A stretch of DNA of 25,797 bases from SMWC01 sp963581225 (GCA_963581225.1 CAUZMW010000031.1:1-25797); one strand, 5' to 3'; shown: positions 16,439 to 24,625, counted from the stretch's first letter. The notes: a model not told the origin generated them from the letters alone. Made by a program: numbers and translations.

Positions 16439-17416
16439 ATGCCACACTCACTTGTTGAGGCGGTAACCCTGGCGCTGGCGAGAGCTATGCAAGAGGATGA
16501 CCGCGTGGTCCTGCTCGGCCAGGACATTGGCCTTAATGGTGGCGTTTTTCGTGCTACCGATGGGCTTTTTGGGCGGTTCGGAGACCGCCGCGTCCTGGAT
16601 GCGCCGATCTCAGAGTCCGCCATTATTGGTTCTAGCATTGGAATGGCGGCACAAGGTCTTCGTCCAGTGCCGGAGATTCAGTTTATGGGGTTCCTCTACG
16701 CAGGTTTGGATCAACTTCTCGGTCACGCGGGGCGCTTGCGCAACCGCTCTCGAGGTCGCTTGACCTGCCCGATGGTCGTTCGCACGCCATTTGGTGGCGG
16801 GATTCGGGCGCCCGAGCATCATGCGGATAGTCTTGAGGCTACGCTGGCCCATGGACCAGGTATTCGCGTGGTTATCCCGTCGTCACCGTCCCGCGCATAT
16901 GGACTTTTGCTGTCAGCAATTCGCGATCCCGATCCCGTGGTTTTCATGGAACCCATTCGCCTTTATCGCGCATCGAAAGAGCCGGTGATTGACGACGGTG
17001 CCGGTTTGCCACTCGACCAATGCTTTGTGCTACGCGAAGGAAGTGACATTACTCTGGTGACCTGGGGAAGTTGTGTCCTTGAGGTATCCGAGGTAGCGGA
17101 CCTGTTAGACGAGGAAGGCGTGTCAGCGGAAATTATCGACGTCGCGAGCATATCCTGTCTGGATATGGAGACGATTCTTCGCTCAGTGGAGCGCACTGGC
17201 CGTTGTGTAATCGTTCACGAGGCGGCGTTGACTTGTGGCTTCGGCGCAGAGATCGCGGCCCGCTTGGCTGACGAAGGACTACTGTCACTCCAGGCCCCGG
17301 TGAAACGGGTTTGCGGATTCGACACTGCCTATCCGCTCTATCAGCTTGAGAATCTCTATATACCGACCACGACTCGAATCCTTAGCGCGTGTCATGCTGT
17401 TCTCGACTTCGAGTAG
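16439..17416 (+). CDS. 2-oxoacid dehydrogenase E1 component, beta subunit
   Basis: A 325-residue beta subunit with the transketolase pyrimidine-binding domain (VVLLGQDIGLNGGVFRATDG, DAPISESAIIGSSIGMAAQG, PVPEIQFMGF). It also has the RTPFGGGIRAPEHHADSLEA segment and a C-terminal transketolase domain (about 200-325). The Glu of the SES motif is where the TPP aminopyrimidine is activated in this family. The gene starts 3 bp after the E1 alpha stop and ends 3 bp before E2, so the three are one transcription unit and form the E1 heterotetramer and its E2 partner. Confidence 0.9.
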   Translation: MPHSLVEAVTLALARAMQEDDRVVLLGQDIGLNGGVFRATDGLFGRFGDRRVLDAPISESAIIGSSIGMAAQGLRPVPEIQFMGFLYAGLDQLLGHAGRLRNRSRGRLTCPMVVRTPFGGGIRAPEHHADSLEATLAHGPGIRVVIPSSPSRAYGLLLSAIRDPDPVVFMEPIRLYRASKEPVIDDGAGLPLDQCFVLREGSDITLVTWGSCVLEVSEVADLLDEEGVSAEIIDVASISCLDMETILRSVERTGRCVIVHEAALTCGFGAEIAARLADEGLLSLQAPVKRVCGFDTAYPLYQLENLYIPTTTRILSACHAVLDFE

Positions 17417-17419
17417 CTT

Positions 17420-18562
17420 ATGAAGGAGTTTCTTCTGCCTGACCTCGGTGAGGGCCTTCGGGAAGCGGAGATCGTTGCGTGGCATGTAACTGAAGGTGAC
17501 CGAGTTGTAACGGATCAGCCCCTTGTCTCCGTCGAGACAGACAAGGCCGTGGTAGAGGTGCCGTCGCCGCGCTCGGGCGTGATTGGGCTTCTTGGAGCGC
17601 AGGAAGGCGAGGTTATTGAAGTAGGCGCCGTCTTGGTCGGGTACTCCGACGATGACCCTGTCGATTCGGGCACCGTGGTCGGATCCATGCCGCCGTCGCC
17701 CGAGACATCGCGACGCTCCTCCGATAGAGCGGTCGACGCAGCTGTGGCACTCGTGGGCGACGTTCCGTCTCCGCCTCGTTCGAAAAGCTCCGTGACGGCG
17801 AGCCCCAGCGTTCGTAGCCTCGCGAGAGAACTTGGTGTGGATCTGGCGACCGTCGCCCCTACCGGCCAGCATGAGAACGTGACGGCAAGGGACGTAGACT
17901 CAGCCGCGGAGCGCGGCACCGTGAGAAGGCAAACAGTGCCCTTGCGCGGCACGAGACGCTCCATGGCTGAGCGGATGGCTGACTCCCACAGCCGCGTCGC
18001 CGCAGCGCTCGCGGTGGATGAAGCGAACATCGGGACCTGGCCGAACGATGTGGACGTCACAGCACGAGTCATCCGAGCGATAGTCGCAGGGTGCGGGGCA
18101 GAGACTGCGCTGAATGCTTGGTTCGATGACGAGGCGATGACTGTTTCGCCGCAGGATCGAGTCGATCTCGGGGTAGCAGTTGACTCCCGGCATGGGTTGT
18201 TCACCCCGGTTATCGCGAACGCCGGTGGAAAAGATGCGCAAGAGCTACGCGAAGAATTGGGAGCGTTAATCGATGGCGTGAAGGCTCGTAGCCTTTCACC
18301 GCAGGCGATGAGGGGTGCGACGCTCACCTACTCCAATTTCGGGGCCCTCGGTGGACGATACGCTCAGATGATGGTCGTCCCGCCGCAGGTCGCCATTGTT
18401 GGCTCTGGGAAAATACGAGAAGGGGTGGTAGTCGTTGAAGGCAAGATCAGGGCAACGCGTCTTCTACCGATATCCGTGACGTTCGACCACCGTGTCATCA
18501 CAGGCGGCGAAGCAGTTAGGTTTCTGCGGGCGGTTATCGAGGATCTGGAGCGCGGGGAATAG
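17420..18562 (+). CDS. 2-oxoacid dehydrogenase E2 (dihydrolipoyl acyltransferase) with altered catalytic motif
   Basis: A 380-residue E2 with one lipoyl domain (1-76; lipoyl Lys42 in VETDKAVVEV), a linker, a peripheral-subunit-binding domain (about 128-164, SVRSLARELGVDLATVAPTG) and a catalytic domain (about 170-380). The family active site is DHRxxDG. Here it reads FDHRVITGGEA, keeping H357 but with Thr361 in place of the Asp. The catalytic domain is also short for the family, with a brief stretch where the substrate tunnel loops usually lie. No E3 (lipoamide dehydrogenase) follows; an insertion scar begins two bases after the stop, so E3 may be elsewhere or lost. Confidence 0.88.
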   Translation: MKEFLLPDLGEGLREAEIVAWHVTEGDRVVTDQPLVSVETDKAVVEVPSPRSGVIGLLGAQEGEVIEVGAVLVGYSDDDPVDSGTVVGSMPPSPETSRRSSDRAVDAAVALVGDVPSPPRSKSSVTASPSVRSLARELGVDLATVAPTGQHENVTARDVDSAAERGTVRRQTVPLRGTRRSMAERMADSHSRVAAALAVDEANIGTWPNDVDVTARVIRAIVAGCGAETALNAWFDDEAMTVSPQDRVDLGVAVDSRHGLFTPVIANAGGKDAQELREELGALIDGVKARSLSPQAMRGATLTYSNFGALGGRYAQMMVVPPQVAIVGSGKIREGVVVVEGKIRATRLLPISVTFDHRVITGGEAVRFLRAVIEDLERGE

Positions 18563-18563
18563 G

Positions 18564-18967
18564 GTATTGTCACACTAACTGTACAAGACGTAAGAAATAG
18601 CGAGTCGGGCTCATTGCTGATCAGCCGCGGGCACCGTACCGATTTCGCGCGGATAAGAGCTGTTTTCCCTGGATCTTAACGAAGACCTCATCGATAAAAA
18701 AAGTGTCCCTGTATCCCTGGTGCCGTCGTCGAAGCCGCTTGGCGTATCTGGGTCCAAACTTGATGCACCACAATCGGATCGATTCGTAACTGATCACGAT
18801 TCCTCGTTCGGCTATGAGATCTTCGATGTCACGGGCACTCAGATTGAAGCGATGATAGAGCCAGACTGTGTATTGAATGATCTCAGGAGGGAAACGGTGA
18901 CGCTTGTACATCGATTTGAGCTTGTCCATGCCAAAATTGTCGTCTAGGCATGCTAACTTGTCAGTAC
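18564..18967. mobile_element. IS6-type element remnant
   Basis: The right end, TGCTAACTTGTCAGTAC at 18951-18967, contains the 14 bp shared with the 157-bp element at 4091-4247 and lies 21 bp outside the transposase start codon. A candidate left end, GTATTGTCACACTAACT at 18564-18580, agrees with the 4091-4107 end at 13 of 17 positions but is much weaker against the 18967 end. If both are real, a normal IS6 element of about 800 bp has shrunk to 404 bp. The candidate left end begins two bases after the E2 stop codon. Confidence 0.5.
18621..18929 (-). pseudogene. IS6-family transposase, N-terminal fragment
   Basis: From the ATG at 18929 the frame reads MDKLKSMYKRHRFPPEIIQY, then TVWLYHRFNLSARDIEDLIA, SYESIRLWCIKFGPRYAKRL, and FIDEVFVKIQGKQ. 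This is the helix-turn-helix region and the first catalytic Asp (residue 80) of IS6-family DDE transposases. Similarity stops after residue 90; the last 12 codons before the stop are unrelated. The second Asp and the Glu are missing, so the enzyme is dead. Upstream codons in the same frame reach into DNA outside the IS end and are not used. Confidence 0.8.
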
Positions 18968-19041
18968 CCAGTTTACCTGTCCGCGGTAAGCGCAACATAG
19001 ATCGCCGGCAAGAAACGATCGAGACGAGAGCCCCATCTAGC

Positions 19042-19524
19042 ATCGAGATCGGCGGCTTGAACGCTGAAGCCGATGATTCGACGACTGAAGTGATCCATGA
19101 CCACCATCACCCAGTGAGTCCTCAGGATGATTGACTCGCAACGAAAGAGATCGACGCTCCAAAGGCTGTCCCTGGTGTGTCCGAGGAAGCTCAGCCAAGA
19201 CGGCCCGTAAACAGCAGGATCAGGGGGGTAGTGTTTCGCTAATACGCGGCGGAAGACATCCTTATCGATATCGACATGGAAGGTAAACGAGACTTGCTGG
19301 GCAATACGTCGGCAGCCGAAGCGCGGATTCCTTCGCTTCATCTCGACGATCGCGGCGATCAATTCTGGAGAAGGTCCTTTGGGGCCTAGCTTGCCGCGGC
19401 GCTTGGGCGTGAACAACAAGCGATACTTTCGTTTCACTAGCGCTCGCTTGGAATAAGCGAGCCAACGCCAATTAGCTGCTTTTGCGTTAGCATGCAGCCA
19501 TACTTTCCTCAAAAGTGGATTCAT
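19042..19524 (-). pseudogene. Integrase-core (rve) transposase, N-terminal fragment
   Basis: The frame begins MNPLLRKVWLHANAKAANWR and continues RKYRLLFTPKRRGKLGPKGP, PRFGCRRIAQQVSFTFHVDI, DSLWSVDLFRCESI and VVMDHFSRRIIGF. This is the helical N-terminus and first part of an rve-type integrase transposase (IS481/IS3-like). The first catalytic Asp is D125. After residue 161 (AADLD) the similarity ends and 22 unrelated codons lead to the stop at 18973, so the second Asp and the Glu are lost. The ATG of this fragment (19522-19524) overlaps the nhaC-type ATG (19523-19525) on the other strand by two bases. Confidence 0.78.
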
Positions 19525-20908
19525 GAAGGGTCCTCAAGAACCTAATTTTTGGCATTCCCTGGCCTGTTTCGGTGGCGTTATAGTGACCGTGATCGCCGGG
19601 CTGCTGTGGCTGGGCATCAGCCTGCATAGCTTGCTACTGATCGCGCTCGTCTGGGTTGCGGGGCATGCAGCGCTCCTCGGTTTCCACTTCCGGGAGATCA
19701 AGTTCGCAATGATCTCCGGGATCGAGAAAGGCTTAGGCGCAATTTTTATTTTCTTTCTAATTGGTATGCTCGTCGCCGCACTGATCGAGAGCGGAACGAT
19801 CGGCGGCCTCATCTATTACGGCGTGGACCTACTGCATCCTGTCATTTTTCTACCAGCCGGTTTGGTGCTGTGCAGCCTCATGTCGCTCGCGACGGGCACC
19901 GCATGGGGAACGATAGCCACGATCGGTGTTGTCCTCATGGGGCTTGGTGGCGCACTAGGCATTCCACTACCACTCGTGGCTGGCATGGTCGTCTCAGGCG
20001 CGAGTTTTGGTGACAAGATGTCGCCTGTTTCAGACACGACCAATCTCGCAGCCATGAGTGCGGACACGAACCTTTACTCACACATTAAGTCGATGATGTA
20101 TACGACCGTGCCGACATACGTCATTTGCCTGATCGCTTTTACACTCATCGGGCTACATTATAGCGGCCAGACACTTTCCGCGCCGGAGTTGATCGAACTA
20201 AAGCAGTACCTAGCGATCGAATTCTCGATCAACCCGCTGACTCTGCTACCGTTGATTGTGCTTCTTGTTCTCAGTATCAAACGAACACCGGCCGAAGTCA
20301 GCATGCTGGCCAGCGTCGCTACCGCGTTAGTGCTAGCCGTCGCGATGCAAGATCGGACCGTCACGGAGGTGCTAAATAGCTTGCATGTCGGTTATATCGC
20401 GGATACAGGTCTTGAACGACTCGATGTGCTGCTGAGCCGTGGCGGTATCGAAAGCATGATGTGGACGATGTCACTCGCGTTGCTCGCGTTATCCCTCGGC
20501 GGCATCCTCGACCGCGCAGGTTTCGTTCGGGTTTTGCTGAGCGGCTTTCTGAGGCGCATCAAGCGTTCCGCAAGCCTAATGGCGACCACGATTGGCGCCG
20601 GTATCGTGGCCAACATGAGCATGGGCGAAGCGTATCTATCCATTATCTTCGGCGGGCAAATATTCAAAGACTCCTACGAGGAAGACAATCTCGAAAAGCA
20701 CATGCTGTCCCGGTGTCTGGAGGAAGGCGCGACGCTCAGCACATCGTTGATCCCCTGGACGACTTCGGGCGCCTTTATTACAGGGGTAATCGGCATGTCA
20801 CCGCTGGAATACGCCCCATGGGCATTCTTCAACTACATCAACCCATTGTTATCCATTGCCCTTGCCTATATGGGGTTTGGAATATTCCGACAGCATAGAG
20901 ATTCGTAA
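19523..20908 (+). CDS. NhaC family Na+/H+ antiporter or related secondary transporter
   Basis: A 461-residue membrane protein with about ten to twelve hydrophobic segments. It has the NhaC-family blocks KGLGAIFIFFLIGMLVAALI, SLATGTAWGTIATIG, VSGASFGDKMSPVSDTTNLA and, in the second half, ANMSMGEAYLSIIFGGQIF and EEGATLSTSLIPWTTSGAF. NhaC proteins exchange Na+ for H+, and some relatives carry organic acids or amines. The N-terminus is complete compared with the family. Its start codon lies within the start of a transposase fragment and only a weak ribosome site is seen, so native upstream DNA has been replaced. It is followed after 32 bp by the XRE-HD gene and probably begins that operon. Confidence 0.9.
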   Translation: MKGPQEPNFWHSLACFGGVIVTVIAGLLWLGISLHSLLLIALVWVAGHAALLGFHFREIKFAMISGIEKGLGAIFIFFLIGMLVAALIESGTIGGLIYYGVDLLHPVIFLPAGLVLCSLMSLATGTAWGTIATIGVVLMGLGGALGIPLPLVAGMVVSGASFGDKMSPVSDTTNLAAMSADTNLYSHIKSMMYTTVPTYVICLIAFTLIGLHYSGQTLSAPELIELKQYLAIEFSINPLTLLPLIVLLVLSIKRTPAEVSMLASVATALVLAVAMQDRTVTEVLNSLHVGYIADTGLERLDVLLSRGGIESMMWTMSLALLALSLGGILDRAGFVRVLLSGFLRRIKRSASLMATTIGAGIVANMSMGEAYLSIIFGGQIFKDSYEEDNLEKHMLSRCLEEGATLSTSLIPWTTSGAFITGVIGMSPLEYAPWAFFNYINPLLSIALAYMGFGIFRQHRDS

Positions 20909-20940
20909 TTAATGACAACCGAGAAGAAGAGAGGACCCAC

Positions 20941-21771
20941 ATGGACGTCAAAATGACAGGAGCCAAACTCAAGAGGCTCCGCGAAAAACACGATGTCTCT
21001 CAGGCAGATGTCGCTAGATTTTTGGAATACGACTATGAGGGGAAACCAGACCGATCCATGATCGCTAAGTTTGAGGGCGGTCATGCCCTCATAAACCCAA
21101 GAATTGGGAAGCTACTAAACTTCTATTTTAAGTATGAGTGCCCAAGTCCGAGCGCGCATCGAAAGGCCGGCGAGCGCGACGCGCTGCTTAACCCCGATTG
21201 GCGTTATATAGAACCCTGCAGCATGGATGACTACAGCCGCGGGGACTGGGCCGATATGAATCAGCAGCGGGCGGTATACATGGGTGAGCAGCGTGCTAAA
21301 CAGGCATTAGAGATGCTAACGGCCTCGCGAGATGCGCCGACATTCGGTTATCTGATCAATAACTACGAACACTGCCTCCAGACGGCGACGATGCTACATC
21401 AGGACGGTCACGACGAAGATACAATCGTGACAGGGCTTTTCCACGACGTAGGATTCATCGTTTGCCCTGAGAATCACGGCCGGTTCGCCGCCGATCTGAT
21501 TCGACCGTTCGTCTCTGAGAAAAATATCTGGATGCTAGAATACCATGAGATCTTTCAACGGATTCACCTGCACGGATTCTACCAACCGGAGGATCCCGAT
21601 TTCATCAATGAGCGTGAGCAGTGGAGAGGACATATGTATTTTGATTGGACTGCAGAATTTATCGAACGTTATGACATCGTGGCGATCAATCCGAGCATAG
21701 AGAACTTGCCGATCGAGTTTTTTGAGCCGATGGTACGGCGAGTATTCTCCGGCTCGCCATCGGTCACATAG
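20941..21771 (+). CDS. XRE-type HTH fused to HD-domain (PhnZ-like diiron oxygenase) protein
   Basis: A 276-residue protein of two parts. Residues 6-64 form an XRE-like helix-turn-helix (GAKLKRLREKHDVSQADVAR, FEGGHALINPRIGKLL). Residues about 132-270 form an HD domain. It resembles what is recalled of PhnZ-type mixed-valence diiron oxygenases: YEHCLQTA with H144, GLFHDVGF with H168-D169, ENHGRF with H179, LEYHEIFQ with H202 and ERYDIVA with D245. All six expected ligands are present, which a simple phosphohydrolase HD domain would not need. The His that often follows HDxG is Phe172. AGAGAGGA precedes the ATG. The gene sits between the antiporter and an AhpD-like/Rieske pair, suggesting an oxygenative catabolic step. 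The substrate is unknown, and a purely regulatory protein cannot be excluded. Confidence 0.72.
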   Translation: MDVKMTGAKLKRLREKHDVSQADVARFLEYDYEGKPDRSMIAKFEGGHALINPRIGKLLNFYFKYECPSPSAHRKAGERDALLNPDWRYIEPCSMDDYSRGDWADMNQQRAVYMGEQRAKQALEMLTASRDAPTFGYLINNYEHCLQTATMLHQDGHDEDTIVTGLFHDVGFIVCPENHGRFAADLIRPFVSEKNIWMLEYHEIFQRIHLHGFYQPEDPDFINEREQWRGHMYFDWTAEFIERYDIVAINPSIENLPIEFFEPMVRRVFSGSPSVT

Positions 21772-21797
21772 AAGTCTCTCTACACAGGGAGTAGTTA

Positions 21798-22370
21798 ATG
21801 ACAGCTTGGATCAAAATGATTCCAGAGAACGAAGCAACAGGTGTTCTGCGGGAGTTGTATGACGAGGCGATGACACCGCATGGCACCGTCGACAATGTCA
21901 TGAAAGTACATTCCTTACGGCCCCACACGATGCACGGTCATGTGGTGCTTTACCGGAGTGTCTTGCACCATCCGGACATACAGCTGCCATTGTCGTTTCT
22001 GGAAATCATTGCCTCTTATGTCAGTATTAAAAATGATTGCGTCTATAGCCTGACCCATCATTTCATGAACGTTCGACGCCTTCTTAATAATGAAGGGCGA
22101 TGTGATGACATTTTACAAAGCCTGAATAATGGCACTCCCCAGGATCAGTTCGAGGGAAAGCAGTTAGCGTTACTGCAGTACGCCGCTAAACTTACAACCG
22201 AGGTGGCAAAAATGGAGGCCTCAGATATCGATATTCTTCATGAGAAAGATTGTACGGATGGGGAGATTCTTGAGGTAAATCAGGTCGCCGCCTACTTTAA
22301 CTATTCGAATCGGTTATTAAATGGGTTAGGCGTCACCACAGACGGTGATTCAATTGGATTTTATGATTAG
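21798..22370 (+). CDS. Carboxymuconolactone decarboxylase/AhpD-like protein
   Basis: A 190-residue all-helical protein of the AhpD-like superfamily; peroxidase-related members have the pattern E-x-A/V-S-x-x-N-x-C-x-x-C-x-x-x-H. Here the block is LEIIASYVSIKNDCVYSLTH, with Cys81 present and Ser84 where the second Cys is expected, followed by His87-His88. Loss of one redox Cys argues against a normal disulfide-based peroxidase. Some family members bind metals or act as decarboxylases. It starts 26 bp after the XRE-HD gene with AGGGAGT upstream and is 35 bp from the Rieske gene, so co-transcription and a shared pathway are likely. Confidence 0.8.
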   Translation: MTAWIKMIPENEATGVLRELYDEAMTPHGTVDNVMKVHSLRPHTMHGHVVLYRSVLHHPDIQLPLSFLEIIASYVSIKNDCVYSLTHHFMNVRRLLNNEGRCDDILQSLNNGTPQDQFEGKQLALLQYAAKLTTEVAKMEASDIDILHEKDCTDGEILEVNQVAAYFNYSNRLLNGLGVTTDGDSIGFYD

Positions 22371-22405
22371 TTCATCTGGTTTTATTGGCCTCGTTCGGAG
22401 AGGAC

Positions 22406-23452
22406 ATGTACCTTAGAAACAGCTGGTATGTCGCTGCACTCTCTTCAGAGATTGAGGTGAAACTAACCGCGCGCCGTATACTTGGTGAGAATATAGTCGT
22501 GTATCGTACGGAGAGCGGCGAACCCGTTGCCCTGGAAGATTCCTGCCCACACCGACGATTGCCATTGTCTAAAGGTCGGCTACTAAATGACAACATCGAA
22601 TGCGGCTATCATGGACTGCAATTCGATTTATCAGGTCAATGCGTTGCTGCGCCGACGCAAAATAGAATTCCCCCCTCAGCAATCGTCCGAAGTTATCCGG
22701 TAGTTGATAGGTGGGGCTTACTCTGGATTTGGATGGGTGATGCTGGACTTTCAGACGATAGTTTGATAATCAATATCGAGAACTATGGGAACCCGGATTG
22801 GGAAATCACGACTGGCGATGCTTTGACGTGCGCATGCAACTATCAATACCTTACGGATAATTTACTTGATCCTTCGCACGTCGCGTGGGTCCATCGCACA
22901 TCCTTTGATGCGCCGGGTACGGACAACACGCCACTGGCAATATCGGAAACCGACAAAGGTCTGGTTGTTCACCGATGGATATACGACCACGAACCGCCAC
23001 CTTTTTACGCGCCGCTGATACATTTCGAAGGCAATTGTGACCGCCTGCAATACTACGAGGCGCAATATCCGAGTACGGCAATAAACAAATCTATTTTTTT
23101 TCCTGCGGGGAATGGCGGCCCGGACTCGCTGATCGATGAATTAACCTATGTCATGGTCTCTTATAATTTCATGACGCCGATTGATGCGAATAACACGCGT
23201 TATTATTGGCTTCAGCATCGAAACACCGATCCGGGCAACAAGGACGTGACTGCGACGATAGCGTCTGGCGCCAAAGCGGCTTTCCTTGAAGATCGAGATG
23301 TACTGGAGGCGGTACACACTGGGATTGCAAGTGAAACTAGCCGGCATCTCAACCTGGGATTGGATGCGGCATCGCTACAATTTCGGTGCAATCTTGAAAA
23401 ACTGATTGGCCAAGAGTCTGGCAATATTCCCAAACTCCAGTCGAAAGGTTAG
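22406..23452 (+). CDS. Rieske non-heme iron oxygenase (vanillate O-demethylase-like alpha subunit)
   Basis: A 348-residue oxygenase. The Rieske 2Fe-2S ligands are Cys47-His49 (DSCPHRRLPL) and Cys66-His69 (ECGYHGLQF). The mononuclear iron site is in TDNLLDPSHVAWVH, with bridging Asp151 and ligands His158 and His163; the third ligand Asp should lie near the C-terminus. Size and the N-terminal MYLRNSWYVAAL are typical of VanA-like O-demethylases and related monooxygenases. The ATG at 22406 is chosen because GGAGAGG lies just upstream; the TTG at 22385 would include that site. No reductase gene is present in the window, so electrons must come from a partner elsewhere. Confidence 0.9.
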   Translation: MYLRNSWYVAALSSEIEVKLTARRILGENIVVYRTESGEPVALEDSCPHRRLPLSKGRLLNDNIECGYHGLQFDLSGQCVAAPTQNRIPPSAIVRSYPVVDRWGLLWIWMGDAGLSDDSLIINIENYGNPDWEITTGDALTCACNYQYLTDNLLDPSHVAWVHRTSFDAPGTDNTPLAISETDKGLVVHRWIYDHEPPPFYAPLIHFEGNCDRLQYYEAQYPSTAINKSIFFPAGNGGPDSLIDELTYVMVSYNFMTPIDANNTRYYWLQHRNTDPGNKDVTATIASGAKAAFLEDRDVLEAVHTGIASETSRHLNLGLDAASLQFRCNLEKLIGQESGNIPKLQSKG

Positions 23453-23559
23453 TGCCTCAATTGCGATGACTTCCATGACTGGTTGGAAGAGATGATTGTG
23501 GACACGCGCGAGAGTCTGGCGCAGGCACAGTAGGACAGGCAACTAGAGGGGTGCGAAAT

Positions 23560-24522
23560 TTGAAACATTGTAGACTAGTCATGCTGCTTTTAGTTTGCGG
23601 CCTCACAGGCGCTCATGCCCACCACAGCGATGCGATCTACGACTACGAAGCCATCGTAGCGTTCGACGCCGAGGTCGTACGCTATGTCTTTCGTAACCCC
23701 CACGTGACGATCTTCGTCGAAACAGAATACGAAACCGGTGAGAAGGTCGAGTGGGAGATCGAAACCGGCTCGACGCCGATCATGATTCGAAGTGGCTGGT
23801 CGCGAGACCTATTGGATCCCGGTCAAGCAGTGACGATTCGTGCACACCCCCAGCGGTCGGGTCAGCGCACGGCCATTTTAAATACATTAGAGACAACTGA
23901 CGGCAGACTCTGGTCGCAAGTCGAGGGGGAGGCTGAGGTAACAGTCGCCGCCTCGAGCCTAGAAGGCGTCTGGAGGGGGGTACGCAGCACCGGTTTGGGG
24001 GGACAGACAGATCGGTTAGTCTTAACGCCCGCCGGAGAGACCGCCGTCGCCTCATACGATAGAGTCACGGACAGCCCCAACGTACAGTGTGTCCCGATAC
24101 CACCGCCGTTTTTAAACTCCAGTACCAACTACTTGAGCGGTATTGAGATACGCGAGGACCGCGTGATCCTAAGGAACGAGTTCTTTGACATGTCACGCAC
24201 GGTATACATGGACGGCCGCAGTCACCCGGAGAACGGGGAACGAACGAATCAGGGTCACTCCGTCGGTTGGTGGGAGGGCGATACGCTAGTAGTAGACACA
24301 ACGCTTCTGTCCTCTCACCGCGCGGGAAACAGTTCAGGCGGCGTGCCCTCAGGGGCACAGAAGCATGTGGTCGAACGCTTCTCGTTGAGCGATGACGGTA
24401 CACGGGCGATCGTAGATGTGTTCGTGGAAGATCCCGAGTTTCTGACGGAACCCTTCGAAGGACGAACGGAGATGGTGTATTCGCCACATCTACAACTCTA
24501 CGCTTACGATTGCCAACCTTGA
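23560..24522 (+). CDS. Exported DUF6152 family protein
   Basis: A 320-residue protein with a signal peptide (KHCRLVMLLLVCGLTGAHA), then the DUF6152 start AHHSDAIYDYEAIVAFDAEV, FRNPHVTIFVE, and a C-terminal part with GWWEGDTLVVDTTLL and TEMVYSP blocks common to exported proteins of this group. It is probably periplasmic; the function is unknown. GAGGGG (23546-23551) is spaced well for the TTG at 23560, while a GTG at 23551 overlaps that site; both give the same mature protein. It lies about 100 bp after the Rieske gene on the same strand. The truncated gene at 3882 belongs to the same family. Confidence 0.82.
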   Translation: MKHCRLVMLLLVCGLTGAHAHHSDAIYDYEAIVAFDAEVVRYVFRNPHVTIFVETEYETGEKVEWEIETGSTPIMIRSGWSRDLLDPGQAVTIRAHPQRSGQRTAILNTLETTDGRLWSQVEGEAEVTVAASSLEGVWRGVRSTGLGGQTDRLVLTPAGETAVASYDRVTDSPNVQCVPIPPPFLNSSTNYLSGIEIREDRVILRNEFFDMSRTVYMDGRSHPENGERTNQGHSVGWWEGDTLVVDTTLLSSHRAGNSSGGVPSGAQKHVVERFSLSDDGTRAIVDVFVEDPEFLTEPFEGRTEMVYSPHLQLYAYDCQP

Positions 24523-24625
24523 GCCTCACCAGGCGCGGCCCCGCCCAGAGCAGGACGTCAGACGCTTTGTACTTCCGAGTGGCCGTCAGGCGTGTGTGCC
24601 GAGGAGCGCCTCCTTAAAACAGTGC
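24523..24625. other. Short convergent gap
   Basis: A 103-bp space between the convergent DUF6152 and AlpA-MBL genes. No reading frame and no clear hairpin with a U-tract were found, so any terminator is not visible by eye. Confidence 0.3.

Noticed and set aside
17515..18327. 270-codon minus-strand open frame
   Set aside because: Antisense to the E2 gene, Ser/Thr-rich composition typical of a shadow frame.
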